From Petrolisthes cinctipes (lineage: Eukaryota > Arthropoda > Malacostraca > Decapoda > Porcellanidae): 64,000 nucleotides of DNA. Location: contig JAWQEG010000259.1 of NCBI GenBank assembly GCA_033782935.1, forward strand, positions 1,081,501-1,145,500. The letters are read 5' to 3'. Below the pieces are notes generated by a model. It saw only the letters and a program-made list of their open reading frames with translations. It did no database searches and was not told the origin of the DNA. The translations under genes were made by a program, and so were the position numbers. Positions 1 through 12,627 of the stretch are shown in pieces. Position 1 is the first letter of the stretch; every line of letters starts with the position of its first letter.

Positions 1-957
1 AGGTGGAGGCAGCAGGACGTGATGGTTCACCCCTGACAGGACACGTCTTGGAATCATGGTTGGTGGCACACCATGCACAATTCGGCCTGGAAGAACAGTA
101 TCGGGAGATATATCCAAATCCCCATTATGAAGTTTCCGAACCTCACACGATGGAAGACAGGGGAGGAAATCAAAGGAAATCTCAATTTAAGGTGGATCGG
201 AAAGACTCCAGACAACAACAATACGGCAAATGGGGGAACCATCTTGGAAAAAACGACGGGCAGAGTACACACCAGGGTATCCCTTGGCAAGTTTCGGGTC
301 AACATCTATAGGAAACCGGGTGAGGATGTAGCTGGGGAACTTACGAGGTTTCTCGGGTGAGTCTTGAAGAATGAGAGGCAGAGACAAAAATCACCAGCCT
401 TGATTTTATCAATGATGTCCTGACTTCCTAGAGATGTAGACAAACCGGGAGGTGACAGCAGCCATCTTGACTTCAGCCAGTTCACGCTGCAACTGTAAAG
501 CCCTGTTGACATCAGACAACCAACGCAGCTTTGCGTCCGTAGATGGGTTCCCAGAGAAGGAGAGTTTGACATAGGCATCTCTCGGGGCAAAAGCAGGAAG
601 GTTTGACGATGGCAAGGAATTGGTATACAAGGAAGAAACACCAGGGTGAGGCAGAGAAGGTACGTCGTTCTTAGCTGAAGTATGCTTCACTGTCTTGGCA
701 GCCAGAGGCAAACAGTCCACACCATCGGAATCCTGCGAGGAGTAGTAAGAGGCATCAACGGGTCGTTTGATAAGAGACAGAGGAGGTGAACGGCTGCAAC
801 CTGAGCTGCGGAGTGAAAGGGGAGAGGGAGGGATGGTTGCACGAGGGCAGCTCAGGCCAGTGATCATCAATTGGATACTCGTCTTTCTCCGACATTGCCA
901 AGTCCGCCTCCAAGCAGGAATCCGCGCTCTCTATCAGGCAGGCAAGGCCTAGATGGG
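1..957 (-). pseudogene. LINE-E ORF1 (gag-like), frameshifted fragment
   Basis: Conceptual translation in several frames gives an acidic, Ser/Pro-rich N-terminus (MSEKDEYPIDDHWPELP), then a conserved block around FAPRDAYVKLSFSGNPST and a segment ending KGYPGVYSARRFFQDG. The same order is seen in the 43886-46728 copy, where zinc knuckles follow. Frame changes near positions 770-800 and 410-420 and a stop in the distal part break the ORF. The product would be a nucleic-acid-binding ORF1 protein of the retrotransposition RNP. It is non-functional as it stands. Confidence 0.7.
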
Positions 958-1198
958 AAGCAAACAACAACACGAACAACTAAAAACTCAATCAGCCAGG
1001 GACACACACACATACACACAGACAATCAGAACAAAATAGAACCATAACGGACAAACAACACCACAGAAACAACAACACACAAACATGAACTCACAAACAA
1101 TATAAACAACAACACACAAACAAGAATACGAAAACAACCCAAACAAGAATGCAGGCAGAGCGCCATGAGAAAGTCCACACTCCACCAGTGCCGGAGCG
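1..1198 (-). mobile_element. LINE-E copy 1, 5' part, cut by the window edge
   Basis: The minus strand carries the 5' region and ORF1 of a non-LTR retrotransposon also present at 43886-46728. The two copies match across ORF1 and across a CA/AAC-rich 5' leader (about 958-1198), and both stop matching just after the shared string ggagcgagactc, which marks the likely 5' end of the family. The rest of the element lies left of the window. The leader is A/C-rich on the plus strand and produces long low-complexity open frames that are not genes. The clade is not settled from this fragment. Confidence 0.75.
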
Positions 1199-1507
1199 AG
1201 ACTCCTGCAAGTTTATACGGACTCTAACTTATTGAAATTGTTACATAAATTGAAAATCCATAATCAACAATTGATGAGATGGCCAGTGAGGAAAATCAGG
1301 GTAGGTGGAACAAAAACTTAGTACTGTTTCCCCTGACTATGGAATTTATATAGACAAGATAAAAGCTAAAATAAATATTTCCTGAACTGTATGGTCCAGC
1401 GACCATGTAAACTTAAAAAAAAGAAAAAGATATGCTGTCATGTGTGTAGATTACTTTTGTTAATTAAGTGTATCATTTTTTATAAGTTAAAATGTAAAAT
1501 TTTCTGG
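1199..1507. other. AT-rich spacer, no gene seen
   Basis: AT-rich sequence between two transposon insertions. I see no coding signal or repeat structure, only short A tracts. Confidence 0.5.
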
Positions 1508-1516
1508 TTAATAGAA
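1508..1516. repeat. Target-site duplication, left side of LINE-A copy 1
   Basis: The 9-mer ttaatagaa here recurs at 8015-8023 on the other side of the element. It can be read as 11 bp (ggttaatagaa) because the element begins with a G/C run. This fixes both ends of the insertion. Confidence 0.8.
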
Positions 1517-1809
1517 TTGATTGATTGATTTATTGATGCCATTAGGCATCTGGCAGCGCAACAACAATGGTCATATACCGCCCAACATATAAAGGTCATC
1601 TACATCATTAATAAAATATGTACAGAAATTAAATAATTTTCACTACCTCAAAAGGGAGAAGCAGCATGAACAAAACCCACGTCTTCCAAAAGATCATATA
1701 TTAATGAAATAACCTATTTAAGTTAGATATATACAAGAATTGAAATATTAACGAAATAAACATTAAACTTTAACTACCTAAAAATTAATAGCCATAAATA
1801 CAATAAAAT

Positions 1810-4800
1810 TCACAATTTGTGGAGAAGGCCAGCCTCCTCCACATAGGAGAGGGTGTTCCCTCCCACACAACAAGCCTCCTCCCCGAGCACCTGGAAGAGA
1901 CTGTAAGAACCGTCACCCTTCCGGTACTCGGAGAGGTGCCTACGACGAAGGTCCCCAAGGCTGGGACACTCGACAATAAGATGCCGTACTGTCAAAGGGA
2001 CCAGACAATCATCACAGTAGGGAGGGTGAGCCCTCTCCATTAAAAAGCCATGAGTCAATAATGTGTGGCCAATGCGGAGACGGACAAGAGCCGTCTCCCA
2101 CTGGCGGGACAGGCCACTGTAGCTCCACAATCCAAGGCGCTGGCGGATGTCACGGAGCTTGTTAGCCCCGATGGCGTCCCATCCGTCCTGCCAGCAGGAA
2201 CGGATGGTAGCATCTATGTAGGGTCGAAGGTCCACTGCAGGAACAGGATGATGCCTGGCAGGAAGCCGGGAATTGGAGACCACAGCCTTAGCCAGGGCGT
2301 CAGCCCACTCATTCCCATCAACACCCACATGGGCCGGGACCCAACAAAAAGTGACTTTGCGGCCACGACGACCCAGGAGGACAAGCCACTCAATAATGGC
2401 CAACACCAGGGAATGGCTAGAGTTAAAATTGCACAAGGCCTGCAAGGCACTACAGGAATCGCTAAAAATAGTAAACGAAGGCTGAGGGAGAGTAAAAATC
2501 ACTTGGAGGGCATATAAAATGGCCGAGAGCTCAGTAGTAAAAATGGACATGACAGAAGGGAGCCTGCCTCCACGGCAAAAGTCAGGAAAGACAACTCCAA
2601 AGCCAACTCCAGTATCAGACTTTGACCCATCAGTGTACACAGGGAGGGATTCCCTGTGAGTGAAGGCATGTTCTAAAAATAGGGAACGAGCCACTGGAGG
2701 AGGAAGAAATTCCTTCTTGTCTGTAGAGCAGGTGCAGGGGAAACCTTCTGGAAGAAGCCATGGAGCCACCCTGGGGACTCTCACAGGACAAATCTGAAAG
2801 TCATCTATGCCCATCTCCTCCATAGCCTTTCTGACCCGGAAGCCAAAGGGCCATGGTGCACGAGAATGTAAAAGGTATTACTGAGACATGATATCAGATG
2901 ACACCGCCAAGCAAGGTAGGGTGTCAGGAAGTCGATGTAATCGATGCCAACATCGAACCATCAAGGACTGGCGACGGTGATCAAGAGGTGGCTCATTAGC
3001 GTCCACCAGGAGACTGGGGATTTGGGACGACCTGAAGGCTCCGGTCGCCAGACGTACTCCAGCATGATGAACCGGGTCTAAAACTCTGAGACGGGCATCG
3101 GTGGCAGAAGAGTACACCTCACACCCATAGTCGAGTTTTGACCTAATAAGAACATGGTATAGGCGGAGGAGGGTGGCCCGATCAGCCCCCTAGGATGTAT
3201 GGCTCGGGACCCTCAACAAGTTAAGAGCCTTGAGGCAAGAGACCTTAAGTGTACATAAGTGGGGAACCCAAGTCAAACGTTTGTCAAAAAGGAGACCCAA
3301 AAAGCGAGTCTCCTCGACACATCGTATCCGATGACCATACATGAATAAGTCCGGATCCAGGTGGATGTCTCGGATGCGGCAGAAGTGCATAGCAACTGTC
3401 TTGGAAGGAGAAAATCGAAACCCATGAGAATCAGTCCAACGTGACACCCTGTCAAGGGCAAGCTGCATGCGCTGCTCCGCCACTGACATACGGGAAGCAG
3501 CAAACCAGACTGCTAGGTCGTCAACGTACATCGAGTTAGCTATACCGTCTGGAAGGGATGAGGCAATGGCATTAATTGCTACTGCAAACAATGTGACACT
3601 GAGGACGCTTCCCTGCGGGACGCCCTCCTCCTGTGCAACAGATGCTGAGTGGGTTGTACCAACCCTCACAGAAAAACTGCGACCACTGAGAAACTCCTTA
3701 AGAAAGCATGGAAGGCGACCCCGCAGGCCATATAAATGGAGTTGCTGCAGGATACCATATTGCCATGTAGTGTCATAGGCTTTCTCTAAATCAAAGAATA
3801 CACAGACAAGGTGTTGATGTCGTGCAAAAGCCTCACATGCAGCAGCTTCCAACCTGACCAGAGCATCTGTAGTGGAACAGTATTTACGAAAGCCAGACTG
3901 GGACGGAGACAGAAAATCACCCCGTTCCAAGAATTATACCAGTCTGACATTCACCATCTTTTCAAATAGTTTACAGAGACAGGAGGTCAAGGCAATTGAT
4001 CGATAATTGAGGGCAACACCAGAGTCCTTGCCTGGCTTGAGAAAAGGAAGGATGGTAGCAACCCTCCACCCAGAAGGGAAGACACCCTCCAGCCAGATTC
4101 TGTTATATACAGCTAAAAGAAATGAGATCGCTTCCTCACCCAAGTGTCGTAACATTGCATATGGGATGTTGTCTGGCCCAGGAGAAGTGTCGCCGCAGAG
4201 AGAGAGAGCAGAATGCAGGTCTCTCAGGGTGAATATATGGTTATAACTTTCATTCTCGTTCCCTGAGAAATCCAGGACTGTACGCTCCTTGGCTCTTAAC
4301 TCATGCCTGACAGCCAGAGGTCGAGAGTCACGGCTGGAGACCTTTGCAAAAGCCTCCGCCATGGTATTGGCCACTGTCAAACCATCCATGATCTTAATTC
4401 CATTGACCTTAAGTACAGGTGGAGAACTAGAAGAAAACTTCCCCGCCATCTTACGGATTCTCCTGAACACTTGGGTGAGTGGAGTTTTAGTATTAATTGA
4501 AGACACATAGGCCTTCCAAGATGCACGTCGGGCCTCTTTTAAAACTCGTCTAGCCCGAGCCCTTGCCCGTCGGAAGTCCTCTAAAAGAGTTGGGTCCCCA
4601 CGATTGTGACGAAGGCGAGAGAAAGCAGCACGCTTCTCCCGCACAGCAGTGGTGCAGACTGGTGACCACCAAAGGACAGGACGTTTGGGAAAGTAGCCAG
4701 AAGTTCTAGGGATAGAGTTGAGAGCAGCAGAGTGGAGCATATCAGTGAAATATGTTACAGCCTCGTCAGAGCTACCGAAATCGGCTACAGAAGAGACCGA

Positions 4801-5546
4801 AGAAATTAGCTCTCTAAAAAACTGCCAGTCAGCCTTCTCTAATTTCCACCTAGGAAGACGAGACTGTGGTTCGTACCTGTTACCTTCTAAAAGTATAGGG
4901 AAATGGTCACTGCCATATAAGTCAGGCAACACTCTCCAAGTAAAATCCAACAGAGCACTGGGTGAGCAAAGGGAAATGTCAATGGCGGTAAAAGTCCCAG
5001 TAGGGCTATTAAAATGTGTCACATCTCCCGTATTTAAAACCCCTAATCCCTCATCCTCAATAAAAGAAGCCAATAAAACATCCCTGGGGTTGACCGAACT
5101 GTCACCCCACAGAGGATGACGATCATTAAAATCACCCAATAAATAATGGGAGATGGAAGGTGCCGTACAAGATGGTTGAGATCACCCCTCTCAACTGTAA
5201 CACTGGGAGGAAGGTATAGACTGCATACAGTGTACGGGCGGTCCATAAAAACCTTAACTGCAACAGCCTGGAGCGGAGTGTCAAGCTCCAGGCTCGTGCA
5301 TGGAATATCTCGGCGAACTAGGATGGCAGAGCCACCATGATGACCCTGCCCTTCAAATGAATTGGAATAAAATGCTGAGTATGCTGGAGGACTGGCAGGA
5401 ATGTAGTCCCCAAGCATTGTCTCTTGGAGAGAAACACATGCAGGAGAGAAGCTAGAGAGAAGAACGCGCAGTTCCTCCCAAGAAGCACGCAAGCCACGGC
5501 AATTCCACTGAAGGACCTTGAACGGTGTTACTTTAGTACTGATTTT
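1810..5546 (-). pseudogene. LINE-A ORF2: endonuclease, reverse transcriptase, RNase H; broken
   Basis: About 1245 codons. The N-terminal apurinic-type endonuclease shows LQWNCRGLR, LQET, GDFNDRHPLWGD and GSDHFPI. RT follows with [41 protein letters not shown] and the catalytic box YVDDLAVW. RNase H near the C-terminus shows YTDGSKSD, TELSAILYAL and VPAHVGVDGNEWAD. A His/Cys-containing tail (ERAHPPYCDDCL... HLIVECPSL) ends the protein. From 5139 to 1810 it is one frame broken by in-frame stops at about 3931 (Tyr codon), 3187 (Trp codon) and 2875; a frameshift near 5135 separates the first 130 residues. It would carry out target-primed reverse transcription. I find no ATG for ORF2 between the upstream stop in this frame and the endonuclease. 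Confidence 0.9.
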
Positions 5547-7555
5547 TGGGAAGCCTCACGGAGGTACTTCCCACTACCACCTCGACCTGAGGGTTTATTC
5601 AAACAATAAGATTTGTCTAATCCTGGGCCACTAGAAGAAGAGCGAACCCGAGGAGTAGTACTTGGGGCAGTAATTGGGACCCGTAGACGAGTCTCTGAAG
5701 CATCTGATATGTTAGAAGAAGATGAAGGTATATGAGATGGGATATTCTTTGAAACAATTACATTGGTTCTGTCCTGTACAGCAGTGGTATCACTGACACA
5801 GGCAGATACATCAACATCCATACTACAGGTGGTAGAATCACTCCGCTGCTCAAGCGGAAGAGAAAGTGAATCTTTTGAAGTCACAACATCCGTGGCATCC
5901 ATATTAACTTCACGCCCCTCTGATGATCCCGAAGGAAGCTTGCGAGGAGGAACTTCTGTTGAATCAAGAGATTCATCAGAGCCACGAGAACGCTTCTGGT
6001 GAAATTGAGAGGAAACTATGGATGAGTCCACAGAGATGGTTGCCTCACAAGGTGGAACATCTATAGAGTCAAGTGCCTCAGAGGAACCACGAAGGCATCT
6101 CTGTGGCAGTTTAGGTGACTTAAGTTTCCTTTTGGGAGAGCGTGTGGCAGCGTGAACCTCTACCACATGGACACCTTTAGCTAAAGTCTGAGAATTGTCA
6201 TCAGTTGAAGGGTCACCAGAATGAGTGTCTGATAAAGTTTTCAAGACAGAGAAACTATTATGTAGAGTAACCTTAGAAACGTTCTCACTAGAGCAAGAAG
6301 CAGCTGCCTCTTGAGAGGGTTGAGAGGGTGCTGCAACCAATTTAGGGCGAAGGGAGGAGGCGTATGTCTTCACACCACCATCCTTCTGTCGCCTGAAGTT
6401 GAGTTGCCGTCTGGCACTACCTATGCTAATGAATTGAGTATTAGCCAAGTGGAGGATATCCTGCTCAAGTAGGTACATCTTACATTGGCGAGAACGCAAG
6501 GGGTGAGAATCTCTGCAGTAAAAGCAGTAACTCTCTGACCGACACTCAGAAGTGAGATGTGAGTCAAGAGCAGAACAATTACCACACCGGGAACGGTTGT
6601 TGCAGTTCCTTTTCCCATGACCAAACTCATAACAACAGAAACACTGTAGGGGACGCTCAACAAAAGGCTTCACCTCAAATGAGGTGGGGTTAATGTTAAT
6701 GCGATCTGGGATATGCGAGCCATAGAAAGTGAGGATGATCATATTTTTACTGCCTTTCATCTTCGTTACTCGTTGGACACTGTCTGGGCACATAGCGAGA
6801 ATGTCCTCTTCAGAGAATTCATACAGGTCCTCATTATATATACGCCCCTAGCTATAATTAAATGTTCGATGTGGTTTAATAGATTCAAACATGCTATCAG
6901 AAGGACAGGGGAGATTGAGGAGCATCATGGCCTGTGTAAGATCTTTGGCTCTGATTAAAACTCCCTTACCATATTTCTTTATGTGGCCCATTGGTAATAA
7001 TCCAATTTCTTTCTCAAGATACCGGGAAGCATGGATAATGTTACCACGTCCCTCCCTGTAGTAAGCCACAAACCAAAAGGGTGTAGGAACCCGACGTTCC
7101 TTTGGGACATGCTCTGCAGAATCATCAAATATATTAGGGCAGTAATCATTGTCACTGTCAACTACATTGATGGACCGTATCATCTGAACTTTACAATGAG
7201 TATCCCCCACCGTCAGAGAATCTTTTGACTTCAATGCTGCTTTGGCAGCAGCATTTGTATTGAAAGTAATATAGCACCGATTAAACCTACAATCACTGTC
7301 ATATGTGATTCGGATTCGGAGGACTACTCCAAAGCACTTAAAAATGGAGTGGATAGCGCCATAGGTAAAGGATGCGAGTACATTCGTTAACATTAACGTG
7401 TCCAAATCGTTAACAGGGTTCTTCGACACAAGACCCGACCTGCTAGGTCTACTCTTATTTGCATCTTTCTGCATCTTACCACGACCAGAGAGTGACGTCT
7501 CGAGGGCCTGGTCGACCACCGCTCGAGGAAGAGATTGGGGCTTTTCTGTATCCAT
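5528..7555 (-). pseudogene. LINE-A ORF1 protein (RRM-like plus zinc knuckles), one in-frame stop
   Basis: One reading frame of about 675 codons from an ATG at 7555 (MDTEKPQSLPRAVVDQALE) to the stop at 5528. It is broken once, at 6848, where AAG (Lys in the 26980-33329 copy) has become TAG. Residues about 45-125 look like an RRM (LTNVLASF... FNTNAAAKAAL). A conserved block around TPFWFVAYYREGRG follows. Three zinc knuckles lie near residues 300-350 (CFCCYEFGHGKRNC, CGNCSALDSHLTSEC, CFYCRDSHPLRSRQC). A Ser-rich tail ends in SVLK. The expected role is to bind LINE RNA in the cytoplasmic RNP and act as a chaperone. It overlaps the start of the ORF2 frame by a few codons. Confidence 0.88.
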
Positions 7556-8014
7556 ATATCATTGGTTTAGTGTTTTTGGCCCCAGGAGCCAAGAGCTACT
7601 ACCTACCGAGCAGATGAGGGGACCGAGCGCTGGTCGCCGTGGGCGGGGTACCTCTTCCCCCACTGGGCCACTCTTTTAAAAAAGCGGCCCCAATGGCTCG
7701 AAAGTTTGCCCACGACGGTGCTGAGACCCCCTTCCCCAACATCTCCCGGCCCAGACACCCAACCATCCAACGTAGAACGGCCCCTAGAGGGCAGTCCCTC
7801 CGGAGTGCAGCGCTGTTGGCCCGTACTGGCAGCCTAATGCATGGGAACCATTTAGTCTGGTCTCTCACTGGCGACCTTACTAGCATGGGAAGCCCTCTCT
7901 CCCCCAAATCGGGGCAGAGCAGGGGCCGGAGCCCCCTCTAGTCTAGCTCGCCAGGTCTCAGAGACACGCAAGCCCCCCCACCACGTCAAGGCGGTTCCCG
8001 TTGGGGGGGGGGGG

Positions 8015-8023
8015 TTAATAGAA
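8015..8023. repeat. Target-site duplication, right side of LINE-A copy 1
   Basis: Repeats the ttaatagaa found at 1508-1516, directly after the G/C run that begins the element's 5' UTR. Confidence 0.8.
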
Positions 8024-8949
8024 AAGAATTTCCTAGATGAACCATAGCTGAGAAGTTGTGAGCTGATTCAGTGAGTCTCTTATTAATTTTTGCTTAGGTT
8101 CACAGAGTTTTGTGTATGTTTCACATTTCACTATAGAATATTGTGGGTTTGTTTTTCGATGGAGGATATATTCCTAAAGTTTGTCGGTGGAATACAGAAA
8201 CATGCTGTATATGCTTACAATTTAATATTTATTTATATGTATAGTATTTGCTTATTAGTATTAGGTATGAAAAACATGGAATACTGATGGAACTGCAATC
8301 GTTATTCAATAAACTGTGTTATTCCAATTAATATTATATCATTATCATGATGTTTTCAGCTGTGTTGTGCTACCTGTGTAATTAATGCACTTTGATATTG
8401 ATAAATCCATCAAGTATAAAAGGTCTCTACGGTCAATACTTTTAATAATGTCACCCTGAATGTAATTTTGATTCTACTCCTTCGAATGGTAGGTCCATGT
8501 GTTTATTTATTCAGTTATCAGCGATTACGCAGATACTTACGCTAACGGAGCTTTACTTTGTTTGAAATTACACTGCAGCCCAGTTTTATGACCTGCTATA
8601 TCACACCCTACTGTATATTTTTATAAGATAGTGAATCATTAACAATAATCTTTGGATATCCGTCAAATTTAATAAACAGCATCACTCATTGAAAAACTTT
8701 CAAGTTAGGCCCCATTCACACGGGCAGACACTCTGTCACAGACACGATAGAAGTGAAGGTTTTGCTATTCCACCGATCGTACGCCTCTGTCTGGTGTCTG
8801 TGGCAGACAAGATGTGCTCGTGTGGATGGGAGTTTTACGTTGAGGATTGGTAACAACAATATCCTGCTTAATAGTGTAAGTCGTAGTTTGCAACATTTTT
8901 TTTTTTCTATATTAAAAAAGATGAGGACTAAAAGCTATGAGCCGGCTCA
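8024..8949. other. AT-rich spacer with a weak inverted repeat, no gene
   Basis: No coding signal seen. At about 8706-8840 there are imperfect inverted arms: cccattcacacgggcagac on the left, and the complement of cccatccacacgagcac on the right. They may be a degraded foldback or MITE. The pairing has gaps, so this is only suggestive. Confidence 0.4.
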
Positions 8950-11930
8950 TTTTCCTCATCTGTGTAGTGTTCTGTTAGAGTGTCCAGAGTTGTGTATATG
9001 AAAGACTGAGAGTACTGGTTAACTCTTGCATCAAGGAGTTGGACAGAAAAGGGGTGAGAACGAGAAGCTTGATGAGTGTTGTATGCTCTCCTGAGGGGAG
9101 GAAGCATACATTGAGAGAGTTCAGAAGAGCAATGTCCAGTGTAATAGCGATAGAAGAGAGAGAGAGTGATGCAACATTTCGGTGAAGAGAGAGAGGTTGT
9201 AGTGAATCAGTAAGAGGAGGACAGTTGATGAGACGAAAGGCCTTTGATTCCCCCTTGTCCAGGAGTGTTGTGAATGTTGAACCACCCCACACATGAGAGC
9301 CATACTCCATATAGGGGTGGATGAGACCCCTGTACAGAGACAGCAACTGTGTGGGGGTGAAGTATTCACAGAATCTGTGCAGCACACCTAACTTCTATAA
9401 GGCGGTTTTAGCTAGAGAGGTAATGTGATCTCTCCAAGAGGGATTGTGAGAGAAGGAGACTCCAAGAATATTAAGAGAGGGGGAAAGGTCAAGTTGTGTG
9501 TCGTTGAAGGAGAGGGGATAGTCATCAGGAAGATTAGTACGATTTGAAAGATGAAGGAACTGTGTTTTAGAGGCATTAAAAACAACAAGGTTCTCTCTGC
9601 CCCAGTTAGAGATGAGGGAAAGATTAGAAGTCAGGTGTGCTACTGCATCATCACGTGATGTGGAGAGGAGCTGCTGGGATGGGCGTTTGGCAAAGTGAGT
9701 GAAGTAGTGTAGGGTGGAATTATTGGCATAGGAGTGGATAGGGGAAGAGGTACAGGTAAGAAGGTCATTAATGAACAGGAAAAAGAGGGTGGGTGATAGA
9801 ACAGAACCCTGAGGAACACCACTATTAATAGACTTGGAAGAAGAACAGTGACCATCTACAACAGCCGCTATAGAAAGGCCAGAATGGAAATCAGAGATAA
9901 AAGTGCAGCGAGAGGAATAGAAACTGAATGAGGGCAGTTTGGAGATTAAAGCTTTGTGCCAGACTCTATCAAAGGCTTTGGATATGTCGAGGGCAACAGT
10001 AAAAGTTTCACCAAAGTTCCGAAAACAGGATGACCATGAATCAGAGAGGAGGGATAGAAGATCGCCTGTAGAGCGTCCCTGACGGAAACCATACTGATGA
10101 TCTGAAAGAAGGTCGTGACAAATAAGGTGCTTATGAATTTTGGAGTAGTTAAGAATAGATTCGAAGACTTTAGATAAAAATGAGGTCAAAGCAATGGGGC
10201 GATAGTTGGAGGGTTGGGAGCTGTCTCCTTTCTTCAAAATATGTTGGATCAGAGCAAACTTCCAGCTAGAAGGAAAAGTATAAGATGATAGACATAGACG
10301 GAACAGTTTGCCTAGGCAGGGTGGAAGCACGGAAGCACAGTTCTTGAGAACAACATGAGGAATCCCATCAGGCCCGTACGCCTTCCGAGTGTTAAGGCCA
10401 GAGAGGGCAGAAAATACTTCCTTTGAAGAGATTCTGATGACAGGCATAACTAAGTCAGAGATGGGCGGAGTTGGAGAAACAGAGCCGGAATCGTCCAGTG
10501 CGGAGTTAAAGGCAAAGGTTTGAGAGAAGAGTTTATTTTTATCGGGTGAAGAGATGGCAACATTTCCATCAGGAAGGATGAGAGGGGGAAAAGAGGGAGA
10601 AGTAAAGTTACTGGAGAGATTTCTGGCTAGATACCAGAAAGAACGAGAGGTGGTAGAGTTAGACAGGTCATTGCACTTGGCACGGATGAAGGATTTTTTG
10701 GCTAGTCGGAGAACAGATTTGGCACGATTCCGAGCAGAGATATACAGAGCACAAGATTCATCAGTTTGAAGGCGTCGGTACCGTCTGAAAGCTTCCTCCT
10801 TGTTGTGGACAGCAGTAGAACAAGCATGATTAAACCAAGAGTTTCGTGAATTAGTAAGAGGGCAAGAATATGGAATGTATGCTTCCATGTCCGAGAGGAT
10901 CACCTCCGAGATGCGTGCAGCACACTCAGAGGGACCCCGGCCACGAAAGTAAAAATCATTCCATGGGAAATCTTGAAAGTACTGCCTCAGATCATCCCAA
11001 TTGGCAGGACTGTATTGCCACAGACGCCGCTTCCTGGGAGGGTCCAAAGGTCTTACTGGAGCGATAGGACAGGATACTGAAATAAGATTGTGATTGGAGG
11101 AGCCCAAAGGAGAGAAAAGCTTAACAGTATAAGCAAAAAGATGAGAGGTTAGGAATAAGTCGAGGATATTGGGCCGATCTCCAAGGCGGTCTGGAATACA
11201 GGTAGGGTACTGAATTAACTGCTCTAGGTCGTTGAGGATAGAAAGGTGAAGGTTTGTTCACCTGGTGGATCAGTAAAGGGAGATGAAATCCAAAGGTGGT
11301 GGTGAACGTTGAATTCTCCTAAAATGGACATTTCTGAGAAAGGAGACTGGGATAGAATGTGTTCCACTTTTGAGGTAAGATAGTCAAAGAATTTTGGATA
11401 GTCAGTAGAGTTAGGAGAGAGATATACAGCACAGATGCATTTAGTTTGAGAGTAACAGGTTAGCCGAAGCCAGAGGGTTGAGCATTCAGAAGAGTCAAGT
11501 TCGGGAACACGAGAACAAGTGAGGTCGTTGCGTACGTATACGCAACAGCCGCCTTTGGCACGAAACTGAGGATAGAGAAAGTAAGAGGAAACAGAGTAGG
11601 GGTTGCTGTCAGTTGATGCTGAGATCTGGGTCTCGGTGAGGAAGTGAAGATGAGGTTTAGCGGAGAATTGGTGGTGTTCAACGGAAGAAAAATTAGAGGA
11701 AAGACCACGAATGTTGCAAAAGTTAATAAAGAGTGAGTCAGACAATAGCCCAGGGCATCTCAGGAGGTCGTCAACAAAGGGTCCAGGCTGAGGGGAGTTT
11801 ATTGGCCCATCCCCAGAGGCCTCCGAGGCTTGATTTTTAATTTTATTCATGGTTGTAAATTTTTTAGGGGATATAACTTTGTATCCGCGCCTGTAGTCAC
11901 TTTCGCGATACATGATACACCCATGGGTGG
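8950..11930 (-). mobile_element. Jockey-like LINE, 5'-truncated
   Basis: A minus-strand non-LTR element carrying endonuclease and RT but no RNase H. The Jockey-group assignment rests on the absence of RNase H and on resemblance, from memory, to proteins labelled mobile element jockey in decapod genomes. ORF1 is not found upstream of 11930, so the copy is probably 5'-truncated or ORF1 was lost. The 3' end is placed near 8950 from where the coding match runs out. No target-site duplication was found. Confidence 0.8.
8975..11850 (-). pseudogene. Jockey-like ORF2 (endonuclease and reverse transcriptase), inactivated
   Basis: The endonuclease part (11850 to about 11224) contains FCNIRGLSSNFSSVEHH, LTETQIS and GEFNVHHHLW. 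A frameshift between about 11224 and 11107 leads to the RT part: [61 protein letters not shown] and [14 protein letters not shown]. One in-frame TAG near 9391 separates the thumb region (HRFCEYFTPTQLLSLYRGL). Two key sites are changed: the expected YADD reads YANN ([11 protein letters not shown]), and the endonuclease SDH motif reads SNH ([10 protein letters not shown]). The enzyme would therefore be dead even without the frameshift. Confidence 0.85.
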
Positions 11931-12232
11931 TGGAACATACCGTTAGTACTGAAAGCAGTTCAAACCAGTTTCATTAGACACAACATCCTTCGAAAAGTGC
12001 TGAGTGGGAGCGTGAGGGAAACTTCCATGCTGAGCTACTGATTGCTAGATTTCACTCTGTAATTATCTGTATGTTAATCTCTATGCTATAATCAACTCCA
12101 TATTGTCATCTTGTATGTAGAGAAGGGGACAATATATATTTACTCACATTATTCTTATATAAACTTGTATCTAACTTGTCTTTATTTCATATGTAAACTT
12201 AGCATTGTAAATACCATCGGTGCAATCTATCA
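11931..12232. other. AT-rich spacer, no gene seen
   Basis: Lies between the jockey-like element and a putative LTR. AT-rich, with no supported feature. Confidence 0.4.
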
Positions 12233-12606
12233 TGTTGGGAAGGGTGTGGCACTGTGTGGTACGTGCATGGTATGAGTGAGAGGAGAGGCGCATTTCAAGC
12301 CCTGCCCTGGCGAGAACAGGTTCACCTTCCTACATATATCTTAGAGAGACACCAGTTGTCTAGTATAACCTGTAACCTGATATACTTCAGTAAATAGAGA
12401 CAAGTCCACGAGTTTACTCTAAACCTTGAGTAATTAACTTAATTCACAGGAAGACTAGAGTGGTAATTCAGACAACGGTGGTAAGCTGACTGAAGCCAGA
12501 GGTCTTCATCGGGTGGTAAGTGAAACCAGCCCAAAAAGGATAAGTGAGAGTTTCCAGCAGGTATTTCCCAGCAGCTGAGGCTGAGTTGGACGACCCCACG
12601 AGTACA
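12233..12606 (+). repeat. Putative 5' LTR of an LTR retrotransposon
   Basis: Begins TGTTGGGAAGGG and ends ...GAGTACA, that is TG...CA. It lies just before a primer-binding-like string (TGGTGGCAGCGG at 12610) and upstream of a gag-like ORF on the same strand. No matching 3' LTR is present in the window, so the boundaries are inferred from position and terminal dinucleotides only. Confidence 0.45.
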
Positions 12607-12609
12607 TGA

Positions 12610-12627
12610 TGGTGGCAGCGGTAAGGG
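12610..12627 (+). promoter_or_regulatory. Putative tRNA primer-binding site
   Basis: TGGTGGCAGCGGTAAGGG starts with TGG, the complement of a tRNA CCA end, three bases after the inferred LTR end. The pattern fits a tRNA primer, perhaps a Leu type. That identity is inference. Confidence 0.45.

Larger units (their letters stand above)
1517..8014 (-). mobile_element. LINE-A copy 1, near full-length non-LTR retrotransposon
   Basis: A 6.5-kb element read on the minus strand. It has a GC-rich 5' UTR (about 7556-8014) starting with a G/C run, ORF1 (gag-like), ORF2 (endonuclease, reverse transcriptase, RNase H), an AT-rich 3' UTR and a 3' tail of TCAA/TGAT tetranucleotide repeats at 1517-1535. The copy at 26980-33329 matches it end to end. 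RNase H downstream of RT and zinc knuckles in ORF1 point to the I group of LINEs (I/Nimb-like); that clade call is inference. It is flanked by a 9-11 bp target-site duplication and disabled by several stops. Confidence 0.9.

Noticed and set aside
1810..2823. Stand-alone RNase H gene
   Set aside because: Continuous with the RT of LINE-A in the same frame after one stop; it is the ORF2 C-terminus.
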